64,000 bases of DNA from Plecoglossus altivelis. Taxonomy: Eukaryota > Chordata > Actinopteri > Osmeriformes > Plecoglossidae. The notes under the pieces were generated by a model. It searched no databases, was not told the DNA's origin, and worked only from the letters and a program-made list of their open reading frames with translations. The translations under genes were made by a program, and so were the position numbers. This document shows, piece after piece, positions 23,237 to 35,167 of this stretch (its first letter is position 1; the number at the start of each line of letters is the position of its first letter). The stretch spans positions 14,166,209 through 14,230,208 of the forward strand of contig BROE01000007.1 of assembly GCA_036571765.1 (NCBI GenBank), in the 5' to 3' direction.

Positions 23237-24251
23237 ACGCACACTATCACCACCTCTAGTGGTCTGGCAGAAACTATCTGAATGAAGTTCTGTGATTTTC
23301 TTCCAATTACAGAACTACAGTACTCCTGATGCCCACTAATACCTTTTAAAACGATTCCAGCGTTTCAGCACATTCTTTGGAAGGTCTCTTCCTTGTTGTA
23401 TTGACAAGTCAACACACCTAGCCAACTGTTTCTGACCATAACGAGGAATCATTTCAGTACTCTTTTGGTTCTTTTTATTTGTCTGGTGACTCCATCGATA
23501 AAATATTTTCTGTTCAGCAATTACCCCATGCCAAGAAATATATAACAGTGAAATAAAGCATAGACGACGGCTTTCATGAGAAATAAAAAAGACTTGTATT
23601 GATTTCCCAAAGAATGTATCTAATCAAACGGACAGGCACACTTACACTTAAAGGAGTTTCAGGTTCATAGAAAAAAGGACATGTTTTTCCATGTCACGAC
23701 TCATTGGGTTGTTCAACAATCAAAACCAACCCGATTTGGCCCAATAATTGACTCCAGCCCTGAGAGAAGGAGAAAAGGAAAGCTGAATTGATTTACACAA
23801 CCAAATATCTATAATCATTCGGTGATCGCTATTATGCCAGAACGGAAGGCAAGGATTCAATTACACTGCCCCTCGCAAAGCATCCTTCCTCTTAATAATG
23901 TGGCCTAACAAGAAACACGATCAAAACCTCCTTCTTAATGACATGAACACTCACTATTAACCCCAAGGCTCCATCACGCTTTGTTACGGTGGCAAAGGTT
24001 TATTGTTCGGTTTGCAAGTTCAAAGCTTCAGCTGTAAAGTCGATCATATAAAAAACAGGACATGAAACTGGAACTCTTGTGAGCAGGTCTATTCTTTACC
24101 TTTAAGGGTTAATAAGATGAGCCCTGAAACCATCTGAAAATATTAGAGTGGACCTTGACCCTGGAGACGTTGTTAGTTGGATACTCATTTTGTTGGCTGA
24201 GGAAAGGTTCTGTGGACAAGTGCAGCTTGTCAAAGACCTCATTCCTCAGAG
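23237..24251. other. Unique non-coding DNA
   Basis: A/T-leaning sequence without repeats or a recognisable exon. Confidence 0.45.
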
Positions 24252-24546
24252 AGGTGGAGGTGGAGGTGGAGATGGGGGAGGAGTTGAAGGTGGAGATGGG
24301 GATGGAGATGGAGATGGCGATGGGGGTGGAGGTGGAGATGGGGTGGAGGTGGAGATGGAGGTGGAGTTGAAAGTGGAGGTGGAGATGGGGGGGCGATGGG
24401 GGTGGAGGTGGAGATGGAGGTTGAGGTGGAGAGGGAGGTGGAGATGGAGATGGGGGTGGAGGTGTAGATGGGTGGCGATGGGGGTGGAGGTGGAGGTGAA
24501 GGTGGAGATGGGGGTGGAGATGAAGGTTGAGGTGGAAGTGGGGATG
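24252..24546. repeat. GGAGGT/GGAGAT hexanucleotide array
   Basis: Nearly 300 bp of GGTGGA and GATGGG units on the + strand, frequent G3 and G4 runs, open in several frames. Hexanucleotide length explains the Glu/Val/Gly-rich frames. Confidence 0.95.
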
Positions 24547-25382
24547 GATTTACATCAGCTACGCTGACCCACTCACACACAGCAGTCCATGGACAATACT
24601 AAACCAAAGGCCACACGAGTCAGCATGTGGACATGTGGACATGTGTGGACATGTGGACTGCTCAGCATGCATACGTAGACCTACACAGAGTATTCATGTG
24701 AAGATCTATACACATTACATATACATCAATACACAGTGTAATGATTGTGGCATGCGCGTGGTCATGACGTATCGTAGGAGATCTGCTGATTGATTCACAT
24801 GCGTGGGATCATTCTGCACCGAAAAAAGCATCTGGACAGAGAAGCGTACGGATGAGAGCATGCAAATGAGTACTTTGTTTCACGTTGTTTACAGATAATA
24901 TCAACACATTTCATGATTTAGACAGTGGATCCGACAGCAAAGCTTATGTTTAAAGAAGCTTTGTTATATTTGCTTTTATTAGTATCGAGAAAAAAATCCA
25001 ATTTTTTACGTTTGCTTTACGAAATAACTTACGTGAGGCCAACATTTCATAGTCTTAATCCTCTTACTCTTAGTGAAGATCATTGGGAGGTGTTTCTGAT
25101 GTGTGTAAAAGAGGGTAGGTCATCATTTTTCTAAACTTTCAGCACATTTAAATAGGGTAACTGATTTAGAATATCGTGTGCTATGAATAAATATTGTGCT
25201 AGAAAAGACTGGACAATTATATTATAAAATGTGTGGGAGTAATTGAACGATTGTGGGAAAATATCATGGAAAATATTAGCGAAATGGAAAATATTACAGG
25301 TAGTTGGAATCAGAGAGATATTGTAATAATATAATGCATTCTGCACTTGAGATGACAAAACTTCCAGAAAAACATGAACCCC
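24547..25382. other. Unique, increasingly A/T-rich DNA
   Basis: It includes a small GTGGACAT repeat near 24625-24660. The section from 24900 to 25340 is A/T-rich and non-coding as far as I can see. Confidence 0.4.
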
Positions 25383-25432
25383 CCTCACCCCTCACCCCCC
25401 CTCGCTCTTTCTCTCTCTCACTTTCTCTCTCA

Positions 25433-25463
<31 letters not shown>
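25383..25463. repeat. C-rich lead and (CT)n run
   Basis: CCCCTCACCC units pass into CTCTCTCACTTT and then pure (CT)n, ending with CACACA. Confidence 0.9.
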
Positions 25464-25469
<6 letters not shown>

Positions 25470-25664
25470 CGAGCAATGAGAATTGTTTCCCTAATGAGTT
25501 GGTTTGGCTGAAGTTGTGTTGCGGGCATGAGTGCACTCTGGGAGGTCACCCCAGCCCCGCAGAGCCGCCAAGCTGCACAGCCTCCAAGGCACTCGGTCGA
25601 ACAGGTTCATCAGATGGGAACACCAGCACACAGAGGTGACAGAGTGGGGCTCCAGACCAGCCCT

Positions 25665-25910
25665 GCACAGGTCTGGTCTGGTCTGGGTCTGGTCTGGAGC
25701 TGGGTCTGGTCTGGTCTGGTCTGGGGCTGGTCTGGAGCTGGGTCTGGTCTGGTCTGGTCTGGTCTGGGGCTGGTCTGATCTGATCTGGAGCTGGGCTGGG
25801 GCTGGGGCTGGGGATAGTCTTGTCTGGGTCTGGGCCCTGGCTAAGACTGGGCTAGAACTGGTCTGGGCCTGGGCCTGGTCTAAGACTGGGCTAGGACTGG
25901 TCTGGGTTAC
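25665..25910. repeat. (GGTCT)n pentanucleotide array
   Basis: Repeats of GGTCT/GGGCT/GGAGCT around a CTGG core, about 245 bp, breaking into longer mixed units towards 25900. Confidence 0.93.
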
Positions 25911-26743
25911 CACCAGAGGTTATCCTCAGGTTCCCCGTCAGTGAGCAAACACTCCGCTGAACCTCCCCCCCCTCCCCCCTTCCATTCTCTGCTCATAATC
26001 ACTGTGGGCTGAGTGGGACAGAAGAGAGTTAAAGACACTACAAGTGAAAGAAAAGCGAGAGTGAGCGTGTTTGCATGACAGTGTAAAAAGTCAGACAGAT
26101 AGGCAGAGAGAGAGAGAGACGTATGAAGGGAGAGAGCGAGGGATAGGAAAAGAGAGAAGTTTAAGAGAGACAAGCAAGACGGGAGAGCAGGTAATTATCA
26201 ACAGCTGCTGCGCTTAGTTGGGGGGTATAAATCTGTAACCACATCAGAAATTATCCATAAAATTTACAGCTTAGGAAAACCATGTGTGTTGCTCTTAAAC
26301 ACTCCTTAACCTACAGAACCCTCTTTTACAATGCCCCAGAAAAGGACTGGTGGGCAAACTCACATCCGCATGGTGTACCAGGCCCTTACTAACCGCCAGC
26401 ACATACGGTGACATACTGTAAATCTCTCCCAAAAACCAAATGAATGCAAATATTACTACAACCTGTTTCCACAGCTGTTTACACAGGTAAATAACCCCCT
26501 GCTATAACAGCCTATCAATCAAAATAATGAGTCAAAACAACTTCAAAACTGTGTTTTAATAACCGGTATGAACACACGGCTCTTGCAATAATGAGTCAAA
26601 TGTGAACGTGTTCACTTGGAGAGAAATAAAGTCTGCAACGTTGATGAAGAGGAACATGCTGACCAACTCTGGGACACTTCACACATCTGTATCAGTGAGT
26701 CTGTTTGCTCACCTGGGTACCTGAAGACTTGAGCAGGCAAACA
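25911..26743. other. Unique spacer
   Basis: It contains a short GA run at 26106-26122. Nothing else identified. Confidence 0.4.
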
Positions 26744-26812
26744 GGGAGGGTGGTGGGAGGTGGGGGGTGGCGGGAGGGGGGTGGTGGGGGGATGTGGGGG
26801 GGTGGGTCTTGA
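26744..26812 (+). repeat. G-rich tract with strong G-quadruplex potential
   Basis: About 70 bp with over ten runs of three to seven Gs separated by single T, A, C or short spacers (GGGAGGG, GGTGGGAGG, GGGGGGTGG and similar). Confidence 0.85.
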
Positions 26813-27189
26813 TGGAGTGAAGCATTGCAGGGAACCAATGTTGTGGTAATGAAGCTCTGGGCTCCATAAAGACGTCAGACTATTAGGATCCGGGCTGTGG
26901 TGCACTGCTAGGTGAAGTGGGACAGGTGATGTGGGCAGGTTTGACGGATGTGTTTGAGAGAGCAGGGGGAGCGTTGTGCGAGCGAGAGAGTCGGCACGGA
27001 GACGGCTGAGATGCGAGGTCACTGAGTTCAGGAAAAAGCTTAGGCAGTTTGACAGAAGAAGAAGAAAAAAAAGGCAACGTTTGATGAAGTGAAATGAAAA
27101 TTTAGACCGTTAGGATTGCCGGTGGATGAAAAAGAAAGCGTTTTTTCGAAGGCGTTTTAATGAATGCAGCGAATGGAGAGAAAAGGTAG
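26813..27189. other. Unique spacer
   Basis: Non-repetitive. An A-run lies at 27060-27072. No gene. Confidence 0.4.
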
Positions 27190-27350
27190 GACTATGAGGC
27201 AGTCCAACATCCACGGGTAACTTCAGCGTCAGAGTTTGTCATGGGGCTGTCAGGCCAAAAACGGTCCTCTCCGACATCACAGGGCCGTTCAGACGGCTAA
27301 CATCCACAGCTAACGTCACTGTCACTGTTTGTCACATTGCTGTACATGTC
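27190..27350 (+). repeat. Second member of the palindromic interspersed family, with short duplication
   Basis: The section 27245-27296 matches the right arm of the element at 21185-21240 read on the minus strand, sharing TGTCAGGCCAAAAAC, GGTCCT, ACATCACA and GCCGTTCAGACG. It is bracketed by two related segments (AACATCCACGGGTAAC at about 27208 and AACATCCACAGCTAAC at about 27299, each followed by a TTTGTCA match), giving a local duplication of about 90 bp. Confidence 0.5.
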
Positions 27351-27917
27351 GCTTTCCTGGTCTGTTAAAATCGATGCAAAACAAGTTGTTTTTGTTGACA
27401 GAATTAGGTAGGTAGCTAGTACTAGCTATCGAACGAGTGAAAACCTGAAATCGTAGCGTAGGCTAAATTAATCCAGCGACATTTGACGTTGCTCGCAGGT
27501 CATTAGTATGCCTGTAGGGGGCGGTAATGAGAGGGGGACGAACACAATCACACCGTGAAGTTGAATAGGGAAACTCAGCAATAAAAATATCTTCAAATAT
27601 AGTCTAGGAGAGCCTAGAAGAGAGAGAGACTAAGAGAGAGACTTAAGAGAGAGGGAGGAGAAGACGGTGAGTGAATGCTCTTTGCGGTTTGAGGTCTTCC
27701 TGCTTTGACAGCTGCCTGCCCATAGCTTCTCTCATCCTGTCTACTGGTCAGTCAGTAGTTAGCTTCATCCCACTTCAGTCCCAGTGTGTGCTGGCTCCGC
27801 ACACTGGCAGGCTGGCCTCAGTGTTACTCCGTGACAGAGTCACACCGTGTCACATCGTGTTCGCAGGGACAGAAGCTGGATGGGATTCGACCCTTCAATC
27901 CTCCTTCTTCCGCATCT
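27351..27917. other. Unique spacer
   Basis: It contains GAGA-rich sequence at 27605-27660. No exon recognised. Confidence 0.4.
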
Positions 27918-28178
27918 CTCTCTCTCTCTCGTTCTTTCTCTCTCTTGTTCTTTCTCTCTCTCTTTTGTTCTCTCTCTCTCTCTTGTTCTTTCTCTCTCGT
28001 TCTCTCTCTCTTGGCTTCTTTCTCCCTTTCTCTCTCTTTCATTTCCTTTCGTTCTCTCTCTCTCTCGCTCTCTCTCGCTCTCTCTGTCTCTCTCTCTCTC
28101 GTTCTCTCTCGCTCTCTCTGACTCTCTCTCGCTCTCTCTCGCTCTCTCTGACTCTCTCTCGCTCTCTCTCGTTCTCTC

Positions 28179-28219
<41 letters not shown>

Positions 28220-28262
28220 CTCTCTCGCTCTCTCTGACTCTCTGTCTGACTCTCTCCGCCGT
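27918..28262. repeat. (CT)n array with CGTT and CGCT interruptions
   Basis: Units such as CTCTCTCTCGTTCTCTCT and CTCTCTCGCTCTCTCTGA over about 345 bp. The long Ser/Leu-rich and Arg/Glu-rich frames are artefacts. Confidence 0.95.
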
Positions 28263-30124
28263 CCCTTTCTGGAAGTGAACATCTCTGGGTGGATGGCAGC
28301 TTAAGGCTCGTAAATCCTGCAGCCTTTCAACAGTCTATATTGCTTTCCCCTCGACACTCTTGCAGTCAAACAGCCATGGCATCACCCCTTGTCCTCCCCC
28401 CCTCCCCCTGTTTGCTTCTCTGACTCAACACTCACAGGCTGAGTGAGGATCTGTCTTTCATAGAGAGAGAAAAAAAAATACGGAACCACACCAATTACAT
28501 AGGCCTGTTGTAAAAAATTAATAATGGATACAATTTAGAAAATATCTTTGAATCTTCCACCACCATTGATGACAGTAAGCACATAGGGAACTCCAGCAGA
28601 AATGATATTTAGACAACTTAACAAGGCTTCGAAATGTCTTTTTAATTTGTTTTATTTGGTGCGTGTGTTTGTAAACTTGATCAAGCCGCAGGCAACTGTT
28701 CAGTCATGAGCACTTTCCGCACATTGCGCAACACTGAGTTACGTAATACCATCATTTTGAAGTTGACGCCGAATCCAACAATGACAGCATGATTATTATC
28801 AGCTGACGAGAGAATGTTGATAGCCCCTCTATTCCTGACAACAGATGAAAAAAACTCACTTCAGACAGTCTCTAAGCCTTCTGACAAGATTGTTGCTTTC
28901 CACTTGGCGTTTGAAAAAAGTCCGTCCGTTCTTAAGTAAATGTTGGGGAAGGGAATAAAACCAGACGATCCTTTATCGTGAAAAAAAGGAATGTTAGCGA
29001 AAAGGTATCAGTCCTATATGTGGTCTCAGACGTCACCAAACAGTGAGTGGAACCCATGGAAAACTGACTGGAAACACTCACATTGGCTTTTCTCCTCCAC
29101 TGTGTCGAACTACAAATAAACTCCAGAGAACTTTCCAAAGCTGTGTAGGAGTGAGAAGAGAAAGAATGGAATGGCAAAAAAAAAGTCAAATGAACGTTTA
29201 ATGTGTCTTTCTCATGCTAGCTGCATAGATGCAGACACGGTTCGGCGTGAGTCCGTTCCGTCGATGACGCGGCAACACAACTATGACTTTTTAGATTGTC
29301 TGCCTAAAGACTGAATATCCATCATAAGGTTATCACAATGAACTCCAAGTGTGAAAGCAGTGGTAAGGACACTCTTGAAACATGCAGAGAAAGGTTGACC
29401 GCAATTATAAATTGACCTGAACATCCGGGAATGGATGTCAGAAAGAACGCCATAATTTGCAAAGTTTAACTGTCTGACAATGACTGACAAAAGCAGAGTG
29501 TTAAGATTTAAGGACCAAGCAACATTTCTGCTAGACACGAGTTACTCTGTAGTTAGCATTAACAGCTAACTTGTAGCGTTTGGAAAATACTTGTTGAAAG
29601 TAGGTGGAATTCACACAGAAGAGCTCATTGGTCATAGATGTGTCAGTAGGCGTGAAGGATTTCTACCCTAACGGTTCATGTACAGTATCTAACAGTGCAA
29701 CACTTTCTAGCAGAGAGGATGACAATATCAGAGAAGACCTCATCTCCTTCATCTCTATTTAAACTCTCAATATCAACCAGGAGTTGACAGTTAAGTGTCT
29801 TTTTCAATATCAATGTATTGCAGTTGAGTTGTAAATAATTACAATTGAATAGTTTGAGTGGTAAGATTGCAACTTGTTGACCCTGTACGTGACATGTAGG
29901 GAGAAAACATTTGTTTCTGTGATTTGTTATTTGAGCTTTTATTCGAGGCAAATGGGAGCTTTTCAAAAACATCCCTTTTACGACGTCTGTTCTTTCTCTG
30001 TGATTAGGAACATTAATCGATACCTTGAATCTTCAGGGAGGTTTATGTCTCTCTGCAGAATGTCTGTTCCAGTTCAATGCTCAATGTGTTGTCTAACTAA
30101 CACTCCCTTCCTGCTCATTTATAA
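28263..30124. other. Unique non-coding DNA, 1.9 kb
   Basis: Longest repeat-free stretch so far in the window. A/T-leaning. Short open frames on both strands show no recognisable product. Confidence 0.4.
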
Positions 30125-30312
30125 ATTAATGAAAACAAGCCTTTTCACCCTGTGGAAATAATTATTTTCGCCCAGTGGAAATGATTCTTTCCGGCCTGTG
30201 GAAATGCCTCTTTTTGTCCTGGGGAAATGACTCTTTTCGCCCTGTGTAAATGATTCTTTTCGCCCTGTATAAATGATTCTTTTCGCCCTGTGGGAATGAT
30301 TATTTTCGCCCT
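30125..30312. repeat. 23-bp minisatellite cut by an assembly gap
   Basis: About eight copies of TTTTCGCCCTGTGGAAATGA-type units. The last copy is interrupted by the N run, so the array is longer than shown. Confidence 0.92.
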
Positions 30313-30505
30313 NNNNNNNNNNNNNNNNNNNNNNNNNNNNNNNNNNNNNNNNNNNNNNNNNNNNNNNNNNNNNNNNNNNNNNNNNNNNNNNNNNNNNNNN
30401 NNNNNNNNNNNNNNNNNNNNNNNNNNNNNNNNNNNNNNNNNNNNNNNNNNNNNNNNNNNNNNNNNNNNNNNNNNNNNNNNNNNNNNNNNNNNNNNNNNNN
30501 NNNNN
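30313..30505. other. Assembly gap, 193 Ns
   Basis: Unknown sequence. The 23-bp array stops at its left edge and a different 20-bp array starts at its right edge. Confidence 1.
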
Positions 30506-30668
30506 AAACTAAGCTGACATACTCCAAACTAAGCTGACATACTCCAAACCAACCTGGCATACTCCGAATCAAGCTGGCATACTCCAAACCAAGCTGACAT
30601 ACTCTAAACCAAGCTGACATACTCCAAACTAAGCTGACATACTCTAAACCAGGCTGGCATACTCCAAA
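30506..30668. repeat. 20-bp minisatellite, about 8 copies
   Basis: The unit is AAACTAAGCTGACATACTCC, varying at ACT/ACC, AAGC/AGGC and GACA/GGCA. Left end lies in the gap. Confidence 0.95.
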
Positions 30669-31457
30669 CCGCAGAAAGCATGAGGTGAACAGTATTTTGA
30701 AGGCAGCTGGAATCTGGTCATGTAGAAGAAAGACAAGGGCAATAAAAAGTTGATGTGACTCAATCATGCATTCTGAAGTACCAAACAGGCATGTATTATG
30801 CAATCTGTAAGATAAAGTAAAATAAATGTTCTAAAAATTTTACCTTCACAAACTTAGTGCATGAAGCCAAAGAACAAGTATTGGAAATCACTTCACAAGT
30901 AAGAAATCCGGATAGTGTTTTCTGAAGGTTTGTGATAGTTTCTTTCGCCTGTTAATCCACTGACTATTATTTAACATCTGAAATGGATTTAGGAAACTAA
31001 ACGATGGGTGAACTTGGATTTGACATATTTCAGCTCCCAGAGAAGCAACTACAACATAAGACGTTTTTTTTTTTAAGTATTTTATTTTTATTTTTTACAA
31101 ACGTCTGTTTCTGCGATGAAAGCTGAAAAAAGTCAACGGTGTTCCTTTTTTTTGTTGTCTTTCTTTTTTTGGTCTTTCGAGTTTATGATTGTTGAACCAC
31201 ACACCAAAGTACAAACGCTTTTCTCAAAAGGCATTCCTCGTTTCTGTTCCGTTTCATGGCAAAGGTGAAAGAGAGAGGCAAGGACAGAGGGCCTGTAATG
31301 TCTCACATATGAAAGAAGCTGTTGACCTCCATTGAACCTTCAGTCTTGTCACACAGTGCTAACCTGGACCCACAAGGATCTTTATTGGTTGTTTGCTTGT
31401 TTGTGGCAATTAGAAAGAGGGGAACTTTCTGAATCATTACACACCAAATACCTTCAA
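30669..31457. other. Unique non-coding DNA
   Basis: T-rich around 31060-31180. No gene recognised. Confidence 0.4.
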
Positions 31458-31480
31458 ACACACACGCAACCGCACACACT

Positions 31481-31511
<31 letters not shown>

Positions 31512-31532
31512 ACTCACACACACACTCACACA

Positions 31533-31577
<45 letters not shown>

Positions 31578-31603
31578 ACACACTCACACACACACACACA
31601 CTC
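31458..31603. repeat. (CA)n/(CACT) microsatellite
   Basis: ACACACAC with regular CTCAC interruptions. It abuts the left copy of the exact duplication. Confidence 0.95.
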
Positions 31604-32059
31604 ATGCATGCGTACATGGCTGCAGGACAGTGCGATGTTGCAGATCGTGTAATCAACATAATAGGCCTGAATGATTTTTGAGTGCACACATTGTAAAGTT
31701 AGTGAGAGAGCAGTTGTTTGACCTTAATGTTCAATTTAAAAGATCCCATCATGGAGGATAATTCAGTTAGAATAACAAGACCCGCATTATGAAAGCTTCC
31801 TACATAGCAAGTGACGAAACCTTAAATGCCATGCCAAGTGTGGTATGAGTCAAACGGCAAGTAGGAGATCTGCTCTCATTCTAATTAAATTGAGTTACAT
31901 TGAAAGCATGTGCAAAGGGATTTCTTCAGTGACAAATTATGCGGCGGCAGTGCTAGAACAGAAGGGTGGACTGACACGCAAACACAGTTTCTGTGATGTT
32001 CCGTCACCAAAACAGATATGCTGTGTGATTTAAGGTTGAGATGGAAAAAGGTCAACGGC
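31604..32059. repeat. Exact 456-bp tandem duplication, copy 1
   Basis: By eye this block is identical to 32221-32676 along its whole length (offset 617 bp). It starts ATGCATGCGTACATGG and ends AAAAAGGTCAACGGC. Its content is unique-looking and non-coding. Confidence 0.95.
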
Positions 32060-32220
32060 ACGCAACGCACACACTCAACACACACACCACAACCACACAC
32101 TCTACCACTCACACACCCACTCACACCACTCACACACTTCAACAACACAACACACACACACACACCACACAAACCACAACACAAACAACACCTCACACAC
32201 ACCTCAAACACCAACACTCC
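32060..32220. repeat. Irregular CA-rich spacer between duplicate copies
   Basis: CA-rich sequence with many apparent single-base insertions and deletions compared with the clean (CA)n array at 31458-31603. It looks like an error-laden version of the same microsatellite. Confidence 0.8.
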
Positions 32221-32676
32221 ATGCATGCGTACATGGCTGCAGGACAGTGCGATGTTGCAGATCGTGTAATCAACATAATAGGCCTGAATGATTTTTGAGT
32301 GCACACATTGTAAAGTTAGTGAGAGAGCAGTTGTTTGACCTTAATGTTCAATTTAAAAGATCCCATCATGGAGGATAATTCAGTTAGAATAACAAGACCC
32401 GCATTATGAAAGCTTCCTACATAGCAAGTGACGAAACCTTAAATGCCATGCCAAGTGTGGTATGAGTCAAACGGCAAGTAGGAGATCTGCTCTCATTCTA
32501 ATTAAATTGAGTTACATTGAAAGCATGTGCAAAGGGATTTCTTCAGTGACAAATTATGCGGCGGCAGTGCTAGAACAGAAGGGTGGACTGACACGCAAAC
32601 ACAGTTTCTGTGATGTTCCGTCACCAAAACAGATATGCTGTGTGATTTAAGGTTGAGATGGAAAAAGGTCAACGGC
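32221..32676. repeat. Exact 456-bp tandem duplication, copy 2
   Basis: Second identical copy. On its right it runs into a (CT)n tract rather than the CA-rich spacer that follows copy 1. Confidence 0.95.
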
Positions 32677-32686
32677 CCCTCTTCTT

Positions 32687-32687
<1 letters not shown>

Positions 32688-32743
<56 letters not shown>
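32688..32743. repeat. (CT)n run
   Basis: About 27 CT dinucleotides immediately downstream of duplicate copy 2. Confidence 0.97.
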
Positions 32744-32746
<3 letters not shown>

Positions 32747-33085
32747 TTTTGTCTGTCTGTTTGCTTTCTGTGTTATACATTTGTTTACTTCTATTCTTCT
32801 ATGTTCTGGTTTATTCTGGTTCTGGTTTCCTTTTGCGTTTACTTCTACGTTCTTGTGTTCTGGTGTTTTTTACGTTCTGTGTTTACTCCTCATTTGGTTT
32901 CTACCGTCTAGTTCTTGGGTTCTGTGTTTCCTTCTGCGTGTTCTGTGTTCTGTGTTCTATTGTTCCGTGTTCTGTGTTTATATTGCATTTTGTGTTTTAT
33001 GCTTGCATTTACGTTCTGTGTTTACCTTCTGCGTTCTACCTTCTGCGTTCTACCTTCTGCGTTCTACGTTCTGTGCATTCCGGTT
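32744..33085. repeat. Degenerate TTCTGTG/TTCTACG repeat
   Basis: Loosely repeated words (GTTCTGTGTT, TTCTGCGTTC, TACCTTCTGCG) with a variable period of 10-14 bp. The open frames reading Phe/Cys/Val-rich strings are a consequence of the repeat. Confidence 0.6.
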
Positions 33086-33252
33086 CTTCTAACTTCACTC
33101 CTCTCTGTAGGATCTGGAGTCAGAGCACATTGTTTAGCTGTATGTGTTGGCATTTTACATGGATCTGTTTTATTAGGAACAAATACTTTCTCTTTTCCTG
33201 GAAATGAGGTGATTATGTTACTGGTTCACTATGTTGAGACCCCCCATAAACT

Positions 33253-33502
33253 CACTGCACACACATACGCACACATACACATCAACACACACATGCACAC
33301 ACAGGCGCACACACACACACACATCAACACATGCGCACACAGGCACACGTACATATGCACACACATCAACACACACGCACACACAGGCGCACACACACAC
33401 ACATCAACACATGCACACATCAACACACGCGCACACAGGCACACGTACACATGCACACACATCAACACACACGCGCACACAGGCACACGTACATATGCAC
33501 AC
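33253..33502. repeat. CA-rich minisatellite with CACATCAACACA units
   Basis: Higher-order units of about 40-50 bp combine ACACATCAACACA, GCGCACACAGGCACAC and GTACATATGCACAC. Confidence 0.92.
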
Positions 33503-34218
33503 CCTGACTTTGCTAAACCTAAATATGCTCCCGTGTTCCCATGCAAACATTTGTACAATGAATTCAACACAAACGCAAACACAAAGAAATGAGGGCTTTC
33601 CATTGTGAAACAGTAAAAGAAACCCATCTATTTTCTGCGGAGTAAGGTGATATGCTTTCATTTCATATTCTCAAATTTCAGATTCCTTTTCGTTTCCTTC
33701 TTTTAAAACATACCTGACCTTCGAATCCCTTTTCTGTTCGTAGTACGCTTCACAGTCTATCATGCTTGTTCATTTCCAGCTCAGTTGTCTTTGACAAAAG
33801 GTGCAATCGGTAAACATGTCCATAGTGACAGGTAGGCTTGGTTCTCTTGTAGGGGGTCATGGTGTAAGAAAAACACACAGTGGTAACAAGAAAAGAATGA
33901 TATATTGGCTCTGTAGAATATAATATACATAATACGATATAATACAGTTTTGTCAAGATACTCACGTGTTGATTAATCATTTATTGCAACAGAAATAGGT
34001 TGTTTTTATGAGAGTGCGTTTAATCTAAGGGGGGGTTCACGTACAGCGACAGTCTGGCCTAGTGTTGTGTTGCGTTGCGTTGTGTGTGTGTGTGTGTGTG
34101 GTGTGTGAATCTTTTATTCAGATAGGGAAGATAGGTTCAGTGTGTTCGGTGGAATCTCAAGTGTGAAACCCGAATCATATCTTGCTTTTAATCATTACTA
34201 GATATGAAGACACACACA

Positions 34219-34250
<32 letters not shown>

Positions 34251-34734
34251 GGGAGAGAGATCCTCTTGGGAGTATCAGAGGAGAAGTAACGAGGTTTCTG
34301 AAGGGTCGAGGCACAGAGGGAGAGAAACTTTCAATGGGGTACGACTGAAAGCTATCGTGCTCTAAATTTCATCTATTGTTAGGCTTCTCCAACAGCCACA
34401 CAAAGATGAGTTCATGTCCGGAGACGAGGGAAGCTAAAGTTTCTTATCTTTGTTGTTTGGCCTCTGCGAGCATCCGGTCACACCATGTACGTCCATCGCT
34501 GACCTACCGATACACAGCCCAGATATACTCTGTATGACGTTACATCCTTATGCAGGTGTTGTCGTGTAAATACTAAGTGTTTATAGGTATGCGCAGATTC
34601 AATGCAGTTGTGAATGTATGGAGACAGCATGTAATGTGGGATTGGGATCGGGTGAGTGAGGCGAAGAAGTGGGCATGTGTTTACTGTGACTACATACCAC
34701 TGATTTATATTTCCAAGCACAGGTTAACATGCCG
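33503..34734. other. Unique DNA with small microsatellites
   Basis: It contains (GT)n at 34080-34104 and (GA)n at 34219-34260. No gene recognised. Confidence 0.45.
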
Positions 34735-35124
34735 TCATGATAACACAAACACATACGCATACACAAAGCAACAAATGCAGAAATGCATGTGTGCCCACGC
34801 ATACACACAAATGCACGTAAGCACTCAAGCGCACACACACGAACGATGCACATGTGCACACACAAACACACGCAAACATTTCACGCATGCACTCACACAC
34901 GTACACACACACACACACACACATACATACATACCCACACACACACACACACTTCATGGACGCACTCACACAAAAACTCACACACTTCACGGACGCACTC
35001 ACACCCACTCATACCCCGCGCGCGCGCACGCACACACGCGCACACACACACGTGCGCGGGCACACACGCACGCACGCAGGCACACACACACGAGCATGCA
35101 CACACACACACACGCACTTCACGG

Positions 35125-35164
<40 letters not shown>
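34735..35164. repeat. CA-rich compound repeat with CGCG segments
   Basis: CACACA and CACGCA strings with CACTTCACGGACGCACTCA units and short alternating CG (35018-35028, 35127-35133). Alternating purine-pyrimidine sequence of this kind can adopt Z-DNA. Confidence 0.9.

Positions 35165-35167
<3 letters not shown>

Noticed and set aside
22675..23253. Cys/Val-rich minus-strand frames resembling a cysteine-rich secreted protein
   Set aside because: They translate the ACACACATGTAAC array; period and composition explain them.
24925..25134. 69-codon frame in an A/T-rich region resembling a transposase fragment
   Set aside because: No family motif or neighbouring frame supports a transposon origin; it is short enough to be chance.
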